From positions 35,459 through 99,458 of the forward strand of contig NZ_DS989810.1 of assembly GCF_000155775.1 (NCBI RefSeq): a stretch of 64,000 bases of DNA, given 5' to 3'. Below, piece after piece: positions 7,732 to 17,536 of this stretch (position 1 is its first letter; each line of letters starts with the position of its first letter). Below the pieces are notes generated by a model, which was not told where the DNA came from, made no database searches, and saw nothing but the letters and a program-made list of their open reading frames with translations. Source of the stretch: Glaciecola sp. HTCC2999 (GTDB lineage: Bacteria > Pseudomonadota > Gammaproteobacteria > Enterobacterales > Alteromonadaceae). The position numbers and the translations under genes were made by a program.

Positions 7732-9561
7732 ATGTCATTAAATATTGAGTTTGATTATAAGTCTTTTATTGATAAATTAACGCATCAACCTGGCGTATAC
7801 CGCATGTATAACGCAAATGATGATGTAATTTATGTTGGTAAAGCTAAAAATCTCAATAAACGTGTTTCGAGTTATTTTAAAGCAAAGCACGACAATTCAA
7901 AGACGCAATCATTGGTTGGGCACATTGCCAAAATGGACGTGACTGTTGTTAGTAGTGAAACAGAAGCGTTTATTCTTGAAAACAATTTCATAAAAAAATA
8001 CCGTCCGCGCTACAACATTTTACTGAAAGACGATAAATCTTACCCTTTTATTTTTATATCTGATCATCAGCATCCTAAAATCAGCATGCATCGTGGTCCA
8101 CAAAAGCAAAAAGGGGAGTACTTTGGTCCATACCCGAGCGCATGGGCCGTAAAAGAAAGTCTTCGTTCATTTCAAAAAATCTTTCCCATCAGACAATGTG
8201 AAGATGCTTATTATCGTGCGCGCACACGTCCCTGTTTACAATATCAAATGCAGCGCTGTAGTGCGCCATGTGTTGCCGGTCATATCAGTGATGTTGAATA
8301 TAATGAACAAGTTTTGATGGCTAAGCTTTTTTTAAAAGGTAAAGATCAACAGGTCATCGATACGATGGTCAAGCAGATGGAAAAGGCTAGCATGGAACTG
8401 CGTTTTGAGCATGCTGCTAGGTTACGCGATCAGATTGGTGCGTTACGCAAAGTGCAAGAGCAACAATGGGTCAGTGGTGCACAAGAAGAAATGGATGTAT
8501 TTGGTTTTGCGTATAAGCATGGTGGTGCGTGTATTCAAGTCATGTTTGTTCGCGATGGCAAGTTACTCGGTTCAAAATCTTTCTTTCCAAAGATCCCCAG
8601 TGTATTAGGCATCGATGATGCACTTCAATCGTTTATTCTGCAGTTTTATTTAGCGGGAAATAAAACGATCCCTAAACAAATTATTTTGCCACAGAAACTA
8701 CCTGAACAAGAAGAAGTCGCTGAAGCGTTATCTCAACATGCTAAATATAAAGTCAAATTTTATTCAGGTGCAAGAGACAGTAAACGACGCTATCTAGAAT
8801 TAGCTAATAAAAATGCAGAAAATGGGTTGGTTAGTCAACAAACTCAGCAAAAATCAATGTTTGCTAGATATAAAGATTTAGAATCAGTGATTGACCGCGA
8901 TGAACCTATTCAGCGTATGGAATGTTTTGATATATCTCATACATCAGGACAGCAAACCGTTGCTTCATGCGTCGTATTTAATCGTGACGGGCCATTAAAA
9001 TCTGATTATCGTCGTTATAATATTGACGGGATCACTGGTGGTGACGATTATGCCGCGATGGCACAAGTGTTGGCTCGTCGATATAAATATACCCAACAAG
9101 ACGAAGATAAAATACCTGATATTGTGTTTATTGACGGGGGAAAAGGACAGTTAGGACAAGCAGAAGCACATTTTGAAAAATGGCCATTTGAGAAAAAACC
9201 ATTATTAATCGGTGTAGCGAAGGGTACCAGCCGCAAAGCAGGTTTAGAAACTCTGATTATGGCTGGTTCACACGAAACGATCCCAATGAATGCTGATCAA
9301 CCGGGTCTTCATTTAATACAACATATACGTGATGAGTCACACCGGTTTGCAATAGCTGGACATCGGAATCGACGTCAGAAAATAAAGACGACATCAACCA
9401 TTGAATCCATCCCTGGCGTCGGTGCAAAACGTCGTCAAGCTTTACTAAAATATATGGGGGGATTACAAGGTTTGAAAAAAGCGAGCCAAGAGGAAATCCA
9501 AAAAGTCCCAGGAATTAGTGTGCAAATGGCAGAAATAATATATGATCACTTACACAGCTAA
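7732..9561 (+). CDS. uvrC: UvrABC excinuclease subunit C
   Basis: 609 residues, full length. The N-terminal GIY-YIG nuclease domain (GVYRMYNANDDVIYVGKAKN, residues about 17-95) makes the 3' incision. A UVR domain near residue 205-240 (MEKASMELRFEHAARLRDQI) contacts UvrB. The RNase-H-like domain (CFDISHTSGQ, FIDGGKGQLGQA) makes the 5' incision, and two helix-hairpin-helix motifs close the protein (SIPGVGAKRRQALLKYMGG). Acts in nucleotide excision repair in the cytosol. Two nucleotides after uvrY, 16 nt before pgsA. Confidence 0.97.
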   Translation: MSLNIEFDYKSFIDKLTHQPGVYRMYNANDDVIYVGKAKNLNKRVSSYFKAKHDNSKTQSLVGHIAKMDVTVVSSETEAFILENNFIKKYRPRYNILLKDDKSYPFIFISDHQHPKISMHRGPQKQKGEYFGPYPSAWAVKESLRSFQKIFPIRQCEDAYYRARTRPCLQYQMQRCSAPCVAGHISDVEYNEQVLMAKLFLKGKDQQVIDTMVKQMEKASMELRFEHAARLRDQIGALRKVQEQQWVSGAQEEMDVFGFAYKHGGACIQVMFVRDGKLLGSKSFFPKIPSVLGIDDALQSFILQFYLAGNKTIPKQIILPQKLPEQEEVAEALSQHAKYKVKFYSGARDSKRRYLELANKNAENGLVSQQTQQKSMFARYKDLESVIDRDEPIQRMECFDISHTSGQQTVASCVVFNRDGPLKSDYRRYNIDGITGGDDYAAMAQVLARRYKYTQQDEDKIPDIVFIDGGKGQLGQAEAHFEKWPFEKKPLLIGVAKGTSRKAGLETLIMAGSHETIPMNADQPGLHLIQHIRDESHRFAIAGHRNRRQKIKTTSTIESIPGVGAKRRQALLKYMGGLQGLKKASQEEIQKVPGISVQMAEIIYDHLHS

Positions 9562-9577
9562 TTGCCAAAAGTAACCT

Positions 9578-10150
9578 ATGTATACTTTACCTAATCTCAT
9601 CACAATATTTCGAGTATTACTCATACCAGTGTTTGTTACCGTGTATTTTTTGGACTGGCGATGGGCACATGAAGCTGGTGCATTTATTTTTTGGCTCGCG
9701 GCAATCACTGATTGGTTTGATGGTTATCTTGCTAGAAGATTAAAACAGAGTAGTGCATTTGGTGCATTTCTGGATCCAGTTGCCGATAAATTGATTGTTG
9801 CGGCGGCGCTGTTAATGATTACTCATACTTATCAAACATTATGGATAACGATCCCGGCTATTATTTTATTATCACGTGAAGTATATGTATCTTCGTTACG
9901 TGAGTGGATGGGGCAGATGGGACTCAGTAATAATGTGAAAGTGAGCTTTGTTGGTAAATTAAAAACAACGGCACAAATGTTAGCATTAATTGGATTACTC
10001 TCCGGCATGGAGTATTTTCTCGGTTTCCGAATTTTTTGGGTCTCTTTAGGCTATATTTTATTATATGTCGCCACCGTTTTATCATTATGGTCAATGTGGA
10101 TTTATACTGTAGCGGCCATACCAGCGCTGACTGGAAAGAAAACAGCATAG
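9578..10150 (+). CDS. pgsA: CDP-diacylglycerol-glycerol-3-phosphate 3-phosphatidyltransferase
   Basis: 190 residues with about five membrane segments. The CDP-alcohol phosphotransferase signature DG-x2-AR-x8-G-x3-D-x3-D is complete (DGYLARRLKQ, then FGAFLDPVADK). Catalyses the committed step of phosphatidylglycerol and cardiolipin synthesis in the inner membrane. Position after uvrC and before the tRNA block is conserved in this bacterial group. Confidence 0.96.
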   Translation: MYTLPNLITIFRVLLIPVFVTVYFLDWRWAHEAGAFIFWLAAITDWFDGYLARRLKQSSAFGAFLDPVADKLIVAAALLMITHTYQTLWITIPAIILLSREVYVSSLREWMGQMGLSNNVKVSFVGKLKTTAQMLALIGLLSGMEYFLGFRIFWVSLGYILLYVATVLSLWSMWIYTVAAIPALTGKKTA

Positions 10151-10239
10151 AAAATTGACGGTTAAATATCCGTTTTGTGTAAAAATAATGCACTTAGACA
10201 TAAAATTGCATGAAACTTAAAAAAATGTGCTTTTTAGTG

Positions 10240-10267
10240 TTGACAGTTTTTATCTGGACGGTACAAT
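10240..10267 (+). promoter_or_regulatory. Sigma-70 promoter of the tRNA-Gly-Cys-Leu operon
   Basis: TTGACA at 10240-10245, 16-nt spacer, TACAAT at 10262-10267, followed by a GC-rich discriminator (GCACGC). That discriminator is typical of stable-RNA promoters under stringent control. About 43 nt before the first tRNA. Confidence 0.88.
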
Positions 10268-10310
10268 GCACGCACTTCTTCGGAGAGACGCCATTCTCTT
10301 TGTAAGCAGC

Positions 10311-10386
10311 GCGGGAATAGCTCAGCTGGTAGAGCACAACCTTGCCAAGGTTGGGGTCGCGAGTTCGAATCTCGTTTCCCGCTCCA
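10311..10386 (+). tRNA. tRNA-Gly (GCC)
   Basis: 76 nt, complete cloverleaf with encoded CCA. Acceptor GCGGGAA pairs with TTCCCGC, T-loop TTCGAAT, anticodon GCC in CTTGCCAAG. First gene of the tRNA operon. Confidence 0.98.
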
Positions 10387-10423
10387 ATTTCTTTTACCAA
10401 GAAATTGGAAATATGTACATTCT

Positions 10424-10497
10424 GGCGGAATGGCAGAATGGCTATGCAGCGGATTGCAAATCCGTGGATCTCGGTTCGACTCCGGGTTCCGCCTCCA
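10424..10497 (+). tRNA. tRNA-Cys (GCA)
   Basis: 74 nt with encoded CCA. Acceptor GGCGGAA pairs with TTCCGCC; anticodon loop ATTGCAAAT gives GCA. 37 nt after tRNA-Gly. Confidence 0.98.
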
Positions 10498-10529
10498 CTA
10501 TACTTACACAGTTTGTGTAAGCACTCGTT

Positions 10530-10616
10530 GCCCGGGTGGTGAAATTGGTAGACACAAGGGATTTAAAATCCCTCGCTGGTAACAGCGTGCCGGTTCAAGT
10601 CCGGCCCTGGGCACCA
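10530..10616 (+). tRNA. tRNA-Leu (TAA)
   Basis: 87 nt class II tRNA with a long variable arm (CGCTGGTAACAGCG) and encoded CCA. Anticodon TAA in GATTTAAAATC. A weak 7-bp AT stem at 10616-10638 followed by TGTTTT may end the transcript. Confidence 0.98.
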
Positions 10617-10751
10617 TTTACTTCTTCATGTAGTAAATTGTTTTCTCGTTTTAAAACTTATCTTAATTATTTAATTAATAAAAAACTAAGTTACTTGCAT
10701 ATAAACACTAACCTGTTAATAATAAATCAACATTATTAAATGGAGTGAGTG

Positions 10752-11606
10752 ATGTCTAATTCTACTTTTACAAGTTTACTTGTGACCCCTGAACAGCTTC
10801 ATGCTGCACTGTTAGATGAACAATGTAATGTCGTACCTTTGTTTACATCGATGTCACCACCAGGAACGAGTGATAGCGTAATCTTCCCTGAACAACTCAT
10901 CCCCAACTCGTTATTTTTTGATTTTGAGTATTTGTTTGCTGATCCTACTGCTCTGGGCATGCACATGATGCCTAGTGCAGAACAATTTACTCAGGCTGCC
11001 AAGCAGTTAGGAATTAATCATAATACAACATACGTTGTATACGATGATAAGGGTATATTTAGTGCCCCACGAGTTTATAAAATGTTAGTGGCTTCTGGTC
11101 ATCAACGAGTCCATATCTTAGATGGGGGATTACCAGCTTGGTTAGCAAAAGAGCTTCCGACCCAAGCAGAAATAAGCCAAACATCTGTACTGGGAGATTT
11201 TATTGCTCGTGATCAGTCTGTGTTTATTAGTAAAGCGCAAATGCTCACCATTGTTGCTCACCAATCGCATCATATTATCGATGCCCGAGGTGCTGATAGA
11301 TTCTATGCTCGAACACCGGAACCTCGATTAGGGATGAGGGCAGGGCATATGCCAGGCGCAAAAAATTTGCCTTACAGTGAGTGTTTAGAAAACGGTTACT
11401 TTAAGAGTCTTTCTCAGCTAGATCGGTTGTTTTCAAAATTAGATATCAAATCTCATGACCCGATTGTCTTTACCTGCGGTTCAGGTGTGACAGCATGTTT
11501 ATTAAGTGTTGCTGCTGAGATATGTGGATTTAAAAACATCAGTATTTATGATGGTTCTTGGTCTGAATGGGCTAATGATCCTAATACCCCCATAGTGACG
11601 GACTAA
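10752..11606 (+). CDS. Sulfurtransferase, two rhodanese domains (SseA-like)
   Basis: 284 residues from ATG 10752 (TGGAG 6 nt upstream; the GTG at 10749 is too close). Tandem rhodanese domains: the N-terminal one (about 10-135, with YVVYDDKGIFSAPRVY) is inactive, and the C-terminal one (about 160-280) carries the active-site loop VFTCGSGVTAC with Cys about residue 242. The CGSGVTA loop fits 3-mercaptopyruvate sulfurtransferases better than thiosulfate enzymes. Overlaps the next exporter gene by one base (TAATG), so the two are coupled. Confidence 0.9.
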   Translation: MSNSTFTSLLVTPEQLHAALLDEQCNVVPLFTSMSPPGTSDSVIFPEQLIPNSLFFDFEYLFADPTALGMHMMPSAEQFTQAAKQLGINHNTTYVVYDDKGIFSAPRVYKMLVASGHQRVHILDGGLPAWLAKELPTQAEISQTSVLGDFIARDQSVFISKAQMLTIVAHQSHHIIDARGADRFYARTPEPRLGMRAGHMPGAKNLPYSECLENGYFKSLSQLDRLFSKLDIKSHDPIVFTCGSGVTACLLSVAAEICGFKNISIYDGSWSEWANDPNTPIVTD

Positions 11607-12283
11607 TGCTAGCAGATTATTGGGTCGAATTTTTAACTATCGCGGGTGTGCATCTTATTGCCGTAGCCAGTCCTGGCCCTGATTTTGCGATTATTGTTAA
11701 ACAAGTCATTGCTTATGGGCGTAAGACGGCTACTTATACTAGTGTAGGTATTGGTCTTGGGATTATGTTGCACGTTATTTATTCTATCCTGGGGTTAGGT
11801 TTATTAATTAAAACAACACCTTTGCTTTACCAAGGGTTGTTATATTTATCTGCAGGATATCTTACTTATATTGGTATTAAGTCTTTATTGTCAAAACCAG
11901 ATACAACCTATCAACTTTCTCCAGCTTCGCCTAGATCAGATTTAGACAATCATGTCGAACAAACTATATCAACGTCGTCCCTAGTTCCACCTTCGTCCTT
12001 TAAAGCGTTTCGTTTAGGTTTTATAACGAATGGATTAAATCCCAAAGCAACCTTGTTTTTCTTGTCATTATTCAGTGCGATTATAGCACCGAGCACGCCC
12101 GAATTCGTACGTTGGAGTTATGGTGTGTATTTATCGATAGCGACGGGGTTATGGTTTATTTTACTCAGTGTGTTGTTATCTCATTCTCGTATCGATCAAT
12201 ATTTACAACAATATCGTCACGTAATAGATAGATTGATGGGCGTGGTGTTGATATTATTAGCATTAAGTATTGTGATGTATTAA
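11606..12283 (+). CDS. LysE/RhtB-family exporter
   Basis: 225 residues. HLIAVASPGPDFAIIVKQVI near the N-terminus is the family signature, and GFITNGLNPKATLFFLSLFS is the second conserved block. About six membrane segments, with a longer hydrophilic loop near residues 95-130. Coupled by a one-base overlap to the sulfurtransferase, which hints at export of a thiol or sulfur amino acid, but that is inference. Confidence 0.88.
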   Translation: MLADYWVEFLTIAGVHLIAVASPGPDFAIIVKQVIAYGRKTATYTSVGIGLGIMLHVIYSILGLGLLIKTTPLLYQGLLYLSAGYLTYIGIKSLLSKPDTTYQLSPASPRSDLDNHVEQTISTSSLVPPSSFKAFRLGFITNGLNPKATLFFLSLFSAIIAPSTPEFVRWSYGVYLSIATGLWFILLSVLLSHSRIDQYLQQYRHVIDRLMGVVLILLALSIVMY

Positions 12284-12295
12284 CAACAGAGAATT

Positions 12296-13030
12296 ATGTC
12301 TACCCCTAAAAATCGATTAGAAGCTGCATTAAACGGCCAGTATATTTTTGACATCAAAGCATTATTAAAAGAAACTCATGCGCACACAAAAACTCAAATA
12401 TTGCCATTTATAGGTGCGATGTTGTTAGCATTTGCAGGTGTGATGGTATTTGGAATGATCCTACTGTCGGTATTTGAGGTTACCAATCCACTTGAAATAG
12501 CACCTAGCACAGCATTACAAATTGAAGTGCTATTAATGTTCTTTTTAGCGCCAATAATGACGGGTTTTCTGATCATGGGGATTAGAAATGCGACTCAAAA
12601 AAATATTAAACCCTTAGATATCATGGCGTATTTCCCACGCATTTTTATATTGGGACTTATTTCGGTGTTTATCTCGTTTTGGATCAGCGTTGGTTTTCAA
12701 TTATTTATTTTACCAGGTCTTTATATTTGGGTGGTGACTTCGTTAGTCCTGCCATTATTAGTCGATAAAGGATACAAACCATTCGACGCAATCAAACTAT
12801 CATTTATGCTGACCAACAAATACCTTAGCTCGTTTCTTTTTATCCATGGCATTATTATTTTATTAGTGATCGCTTCAGTACTGACTTATGGTATTTTATT
12901 CTTTTATACAGTGCCTTTTATGCTAACACTTAAAGGTAAAATTTATGCTGATTTAGTTGGTTATGATGAAGATAATGACATTATTAATATTTCAGAATTG
13001 AGAAAAGATGATACCACATTCGATGCTTAA
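12296..13030 (+). CDS. Conserved inner-membrane protein of unknown function
   Basis: 244 residues with five or six hydrophobic segments after a cytoplasmic-looking N-terminal 35 residues. The end (GYDEDNDIINISELRKDD) is hydrophilic and acidic. I do not recognise a catalytic motif. It is the third gene of the rightward set and its end overlaps the start of the Bax-like gene by 23 nt, which suggests coupled translation. Confidence 0.75.
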   Translation: MSTPKNRLEAALNGQYIFDIKALLKETHAHTKTQILPFIGAMLLAFAGVMVFGMILLSVFEVTNPLEIAPSTALQIEVLLMFFLAPIMTGFLIMGIRNATQKNIKPLDIMAYFPRIFILGLISVFISFWISVGFQLFILPGLYIWVVTSLVLPLLVDKGYKPFDAIKLSFMLTNKYLSSFLFIHGIIILLVIASVLTYGILFFYTVPFMLTLKGKIYADLVGYDEDNDIINISELRKDDTTFDA

Positions 13031-13913
13031 ACGAGTCTCTCTAGCCATTTTCGCTGTTGTCATGACCGTAGCCTTCGTGTTGCCTTTTATTTTACCTCCA
13101 GCATCTACATCACCAATATTTGATTCACATTTGAATGAAGATCCTTTTACCTTAGATTTCAAAAACAATTTCAGTTCCATTGACGTTCCCGAATTTACTG
13201 ACATACAAGATCTAAAGACTAAAAAGCATACCTATTTCCGGTTTATTGGAAAATTAGCCTATCAAAATAATCAGCTCATTTTGCGTAAGCGGAGTTTTAT
13301 TCAGAACTTAGTCACTGATTATGCTTCTTTGCTAGATTCAGATCCTGAGTTATCTATAACTGAGTTTCAAGCTGGGCTCTTATCTTCAAGTGAACAAGAT
13401 AAATTACAATTTTTGCTTGAAGAATATCGTATTAAGTCACACAAAGTATCTGATGTACTTTTAGAATTACTACTGCGTGTCAACATTATTCCTATTGAAT
13501 TAATACAAGTGCAGACAGCTAACGAGTCAGGGTGGGGTACATCTCGATTCGCCGTACAAGGCTATAACTATTTCGGTTTATGGTGTTATCAAACGGGTTG
13601 TGGTTTCGTTCCTAAACATCGTACCGAAGGGATGACACATGAAGTCGCTAAATTTTCTACACCTGCTCAAGGTATGTATCGTTATGTACTTAACCTCAAT
13701 AGAAATAAAGCATACCGTCAGTTACAGATAAAACGCCAAGCGTTATTGCATAGTAGGAAATTGACTTCGTTTGAGCTAGCTATGCAATTAACCACTACTT
13801 TAGAAGCTTACTCTGAACGTGGACAAGCTTATATTGATGAATTACAGTCTATGTTACGTGTTAATCGCTCGTTATTAGGTATAGATGAAGACATTTTAAA
13901 AGAACAATTATAA
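13008..13913 (+). CDS. Bax-family N-acetylglucosaminidase-domain protein
   Basis: 301 residues. One N-terminal membrane anchor (LAIFAVVMTVAFVLPFILPP) followed by a periplasmic part. The glucosaminidase domain in the second half has QTANESGWGTSRFAVQGYNY, the catalytic Glu being in NESGWG, and a GLWCYQTGCGFVPKHR block seen in the Bax group. It probably trims peptidoglycan glycan chains. GAG lies 5 nt before the ATG at 13008; a second ATG at 13023 could be used. Confidence 0.87.
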   Translation: MIPHSMLKRVSLAIFAVVMTVAFVLPFILPPASTSPIFDSHLNEDPFTLDFKNNFSSIDVPEFTDIQDLKTKKHTYFRFIGKLAYQNNQLILRKRSFIQNLVTDYASLLDSDPELSITEFQAGLLSSSEQDKLQFLLEEYRIKSHKVSDVLLELLLRVNIIPIELIQVQTANESGWGTSRFAVQGYNYFGLWCYQTGCGFVPKHRTEGMTHEVAKFSTPAQGMYRYVLNLNRNKAYRQLQIKRQALLHSRKLTSFELAMQLTTTLEAYSERGQAYIDELQSMLRVNRSLLGIDEDILKEQL

Positions 13914-13922
13914 TCATGAATG

Positions 13923-13954
13923 ATTGAATGATTGAATGATTGAATGATTGAATG
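13923..13954 (+). repeat. Four tandem copies of the octamer ATTGAATG
   Basis: Exact copies at 13923-13930, 13931-13938, 13939-13946 and 13947-13954, with a partial copy before. Each copy creates an ATG that reads Met-Ile-Glu-stop and overlaps the next ATG, except the last, which opens into the downstream gene (MIEWF). Lies 25 nt before the more plausible GTG start of that gene. Variable copy number is expected for such a repeat. Confidence 0.9.
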
Positions 13955-13979
13955 GTTCCGTTATTTGAAGAGAATTATA

Positions 13980-14678
13980 GTGAAATTAAATATACAAAAT
14001 ATCATGTTATTAACCTTAAATGTTTGGTTAATAAGTCTCACAACCTTAGCGAACGCCCAAGTTCAGAATATCTCTCAAAATGTTGAGCAGTCTAACAAGC
14101 TAGAAGTCGCTTATAAAACTTTTTATTCTCACACTCGCAAGATTTCAAGTGACGATATTACGGCGTTGAGATTTGCTTTTGGTTTTACAAATATCCATGT
14201 GCCAGGTCAATTATGTGAGATCAACCAAGCACAGATTGAGACACAAAAAGTCACCATAGATTTACCCGTAAGTGCTGAACAACGTTTTTCTATACCTACC
14301 GAACGAGCTTTAAAATTAGCCGAAGCAATGGTCGTTTTAGATATTAAACAACCGGCTAACCATTGTGATATCAATGTTCAAATTGAAACATTACCTGAGT
14401 ATCTAAAAACTGATTACACAGTAGCTGAATTGCGCTTTATTCAATCACAATACATGGCTTTTTTTGATGAGATGGGCGGGTTTATGTCGTTTTTGATGCC
14501 TCAAGTGAGTGGATTACAAATGCGCTTTGCTGATGAGACATTAAATCATTCGGTAAATCAGTATGTATCTATCGTTCAAGGCGTATTGAGAATATCATCA
14601 CAACAACTTAATGAGCTTAACACCATTAATTTACCGCAAGCACCATTGCGGATAACTGCTCTGACATCATCAAAGTAA
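13980..14678 (+). CDS. Exported DUF2987-type protein
   Basis: 232 residues if started at GTG 13980, where GAAGAG lies 7 nt upstream and the product begins with a clean signal peptide (ending SLTTLANA). An ATG at 13944 inside the octamer repeat gives 12 extra residues. The mature part resembles periplasmic DUF2987 proteins of Shewanella and Vibrio (YKTFYSHTRKISSDDITAL near the start). Two cysteines (in QLCEINQ and NHCDINV) may form a disulfide. Function unknown. Converges on rssA. Confidence 0.78.
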   Translation: MKLNIQNIMLLTLNVWLISLTTLANAQVQNISQNVEQSNKLEVAYKTFYSHTRKISSDDITALRFAFGFTNIHVPGQLCEINQAQIETQKVTIDLPVSAEQRFSIPTERALKLAEAMVVLDIKQPANHCDINVQIETLPEYLKTDYTVAELRFIQSQYMAFFDEMGGFMSFLMPQVSGLQMRFADETLNHSVNQYVSIVQGVLRISSQQLNELNTINLPQAPLRITALTSSK

Positions 14679-14682
14679 TAAG

Positions 14683-15585
14683 TTAACCACCCAGGTAGTT
14701 CAGTTGATATAAAATTTGTTTTTCTAAACGATTAACAGCTTCTTGGCCTGCAGCATAAAGTTCTTGGGCTTTTTCAAATTCTAAAATACCTATGTCACGC
14801 AGATGTGGTTCAATTAAGATATCGGGTGGATCACCTGCTAGCCGAGAACGAGTGACCCGAGCTTGCATGATGTCTAAGCTATTACTCATGACACTCATGA
14901 TCCCTGGGGGAGATTGTTCACTTTCTTTTGGATCTGGCGTAAACCAACTTCTAAATAAACTTTGGTGTTTGTGTAATTTCTCATCTGTTTTTTGCTGCGC
15001 GGCTTTATGCGCTGTAATATTTTTATCTTGCATTTCAGGTCGAAAATCAGCGCTTAAATTGACTGCAATGACAAAGTCTGCACCCAAACGTCTGCATAAA
15101 TTAACAGGGACTGGGTTAACTACTGCACCATCTACCAGCCAACGATTTTCATATTGAACGGGTGCAAATAATGCAGGTATTGAGCATGACGCACGAACTG
15201 CATTAACCACCGGGCCTGATTGAAATACAATCTCTCGACCTGAATATAAATCAGTGGCAGTAATAGCAAAGGGTTTATCCATATCTTCAAAATTTTCAGC
15301 AGAAAACTCATCGGCTAACAGTTTAAATACTTGTTCACCACTGGCTAAACCGCCACGACTGATCCCGATACCTAGTAAGCGTAAAACTTGCCATTCGCTT
15401 AAATCAAATGCCCAATCTTTTAATCTATCAAGATTGCCTGAAGCATACGCAGCTCCAACATAAGCACCAATCGAGCAACCAGAAACAATATCAATTTTAA
15501 TGCCTAATGCTTCAAGCGCATCAATTATCCCTAAATGCGTCCATCCTCTAGCCGCACCAGCTCCAAGAGCTAATCCGATTTTCAT
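14683..15585 (-). CDS. rssA: Patatin-like phospholipase RssA
   Basis: 300 residues. Oxyanion loop GLALGAGAARGW at the N-terminus, nucleophile elbow SGCSIGAYVG (Ser in G-x-S-x-G) and catalytic Asp in WLVDGAVVNPVPV: the Ser-Asp dyad is complete. RssA-group proteins are cytosolic patatin-type hydrolases whose substrate is not settled. The start overlaps the ttcA stop by one base (TAATG). Confidence 0.9.
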   Translation of the reverse strand: MKIGLALGAGAARGWTHLGIIDALEALGIKIDIVSGCSIGAYVGAAYASGNLDRLKDWAFDLSEWQVLRLLGIGISRGGLASGEQVFKLLADEFSAENFEDMDKPFAITATDLYSGREIVFQSGPVVNAVRASCSIPALFAPVQYENRWLVDGAVVNPVPVNLCRRLGADFVIAVNLSADFRPEMQDKNITAHKAAQQKTDEKLHKHQSLFRSWFTPDPKESEQSPPGIMSVMSNSLDIMQARVTRSRLAGDPPDILIEPHLRDIGILEFEKAQELYAAGQEAVNRLEKQILYQLNYLGG

Positions 15586-16451
15586 TAATTAACCTCAACA
15601 ACGTGAATACTATCTAAGCTGGATGACGTTGACTGTATTGACGGTGGATCAAAGGCAATGTCACCTTCAGCATTCACTTCACCTGTTGCTTTTATCTCAG
15701 AGAACGCAAATAAATCACTATCACATAAATGGGATGGGACGACTTGTTGCAATGACTTCGCCATTGAAGCAATACGAGTAGGGAAGCGTTCATGCCAATC
15801 TTGTAACATCATTTTTATTTGTTTACGTTGCAGGTTTTCTTGGGAACCACATAAATTACAAGGAATAATAGGGTACTGCTGTATTTGGCTATACTGAGCA
15901 ATGTCACTCTCCGCACAAAACGCTAAAGGTCTGATGACGACATGCTCACCATTATCTGAGACGAGTTTTGGGGGCATCGATTTTAATTGCCCGCCATGAA
16001 ACATGTTCAATAATAAGGTTTCCAGCATATCGTCACGGTGGTGACCAAGTGCAATTTTGGTAGCGCCATACTCTTTTGCAGTACGGTATAAAATGGCGCG
16101 ACGTAATCTAGAACATAACGCACAGGTAGTTTTACCTTCAGGGGTCTTCTCTTTGACGATACTATATGTGTCTTCTGTGACTATATAATGTTCGATGTCT
16201 CGCTGAGTTAAATATTCAGGCAGTATATGTGCAGGGAACCCTGGTTGCTTTTGATCTAAGTTTACTGCAAAGATGGCAAAGTTAATGGGGGCAACTTGTT
16301 GAAGGTACAATAAGTTGTCTAACATGGTATATGAATCTTTGCCGCCAGATAGGCAGACCATGACACGATCACCTTCCTCAATCATATTGTATTGTGTAAT
16401 CGCTTGCGCTGTTTGTTTACGGAGTTTTTGTTGGAGTTTTTCTTGATTCAT
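15585..16451 (-). CDS. ttcA: tRNA 2-thiocytidine biosynthesis protein TtcA
   Basis: 288 residues from ATG 16451 ([13 protein letters not shown]); the 20-residue extension to 16511 would run into uspE. PP-loop ATPase motif [11 protein letters not shown], the CALC pair ([12 protein letters not shown]) that helps hold the iron-sulfur cluster, and the second [10 protein letters not shown] pair. Adds sulfur to C32 of certain tRNAs. Between uspE and rssA, the usual order in this group, because FNR and UspE are also close. Confidence 0.95.
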   Translation of the reverse strand: MNQEKLQQKLRKQTAQAITQYNMIEEGDRVMVCLSGGKDSYTMLDNLLYLQQVAPINFAIFAVNLDQKQPGFPAHILPEYLTQRDIEHYIVTEDTYSIVKEKTPEGKTTCALCSRLRRAILYRTAKEYGATKIALGHHRDDMLETLLLNMFHGGQLKSMPPKLVSDNGEHVVIRPLAFCAESDIAQYSQIQQYPIIPCNLCGSQENLQRKQIKMMLQDWHERFPTRIASMAKSLQQVVPSHLCDSDLFAFSEIKATGEVNAEGDIAFDPPSIQSTSSSLDSIHVVEVN

Positions 16452-16491
16452 ATTTTTGCCCAAATAGTGCTTAGGTAAAATTATAAACTGA

Positions 16492-17415
16492 TTAATGTTT
16501 TGGTGATACAAAACCGTCGGGTTTGATGGTTAAAACATCACATTTGATATTATTCATTATATGTTCTGCGGTATTTCCTAATGTAAACCCGTTTAGACTT
16601 CCTGTGCTGCCACTTCCAATAATCAATAAATCCGCATTAATATTAGAGGCAACATTGGGTATTACTTGTTCAGGTAGCCCTTCTTTTACATATAAATTAG
16701 CATGTTGAATTCGATGACGTAAGCCAAAATTATTCATTGCTTGTTTGTGATGATTACGAATAGCAACGTTCAGTGAGTTAAATGTAAAAGCAGGACTAGA
16801 TTTAGCTAACGGTAAGGGAATATGAGGGTAAGCATTGACTAGATAAAGATTACTGGAAAATAATTTTGCAAAATCTTCAGCAGTGGTAGTGAGTTTTTCA
16901 TTAAGATCTGTATGGCTTTTATCTTCGTCACCCGTATTAACCGCAGTCAAAATATCATCATAAGACGGCCATTCATTATGCTTAACTAGTAACACTGGTA
17001 TTGGGGATTTTCGCATTAAATGCCAATCAAGCGGGGTAAATACTAAACTAGTGACGACATCATGATGTTTGGTCGATTTAATAATGATATCTGCTTGTTC
17101 ATCTTTAGCCGTTTCTACAATGCTGTCGTATACCCGCTTGTGCCAATTAATTGCGGTAACCGTTTGCGATGGTAAGTCGTATGTTTCAATAAGCTCAGAT
17201 AACGCTTGATATTGATCAGATATATATTCAGCGCGAAATTCCTCACGCTCACTGGATGACATCATCGTAGTCATATCATAACTAGGATGATAAACAGATA
17301 ATAACACCATGAGTTTTGCGCCGGTCTTATTAACCAAATCAATACCGCGACTTAAAGCGGGTTGTTGTAATTGATTAGGCTCAATAACGACGAGTACAGA
17401 GTTAATGTCTATCAT
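16492..17415 (-). CDS. uspE: Universal stress protein E
   Basis: 307 residues from ATG 17415 (GGA 6 nt upstream), tandem Usp domains of about 150 residues each. The second domain has a [19 protein letters not shown] nucleotide-loop motif, and the first is degenerate there, as in E. coli UspE. Located just downstream of fnr on the same strand, with an FNR-like site at 17510-17523 before it. Confidence 0.93.
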   Translation of the reverse strand: MIDINSVLVVIEPNQLQQPALSRGIDLVNKTGAKLMVLLSVYHPSYDMTTMMSSSEREEFRAEYISDQYQALSELIETYDLPSQTVTAINWHKRVYDSIVETAKDEQADIIIKSTKHHDVVTSLVFTPLDWHLMRKSPIPVLLVKHNEWPSYDDILTAVNTGDEDKSHTDLNEKLTTTAEDFAKLFSSNLYLVNAYPHIPLPLAKSSPAFTFNSLNVAIRNHHKQAMNNFGLRHRIQHANLYVKEGLPEQVIPNVASNINADLLIIGSGSTGSLNGFTLGNTAEHIMNNIKCDVLTIKPDGFVSPKH

Positions 17416-17509
17416 GGTGTATCCAAAAGTAATCAAATATTACTGTATTCTTAATATAGTAAACATACTATTACTGTGTAAAGTAAAGATAACACAAATG
17501 TGGATTGAT

Positions 17510-17523
17510 ATGATGTGGATCAA
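17510..17523. promoter_or_regulatory. FNR-like box before uspE
   Basis: ATGAT-GTGG-ATCAA matches TTGAT-N4-ATCAA with one change in the first base. About 95 nt upstream of the uspE start. Confidence 0.55.
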
Positions 17524-17536
17524 AGAACATCTGCGA

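Noticed and set aside
10194..10739. Open frames over the tRNA block (both strands)
   Set aside because: They are translations of tRNA genes, a well-known source of false proteins; the tRNAs fold completely.
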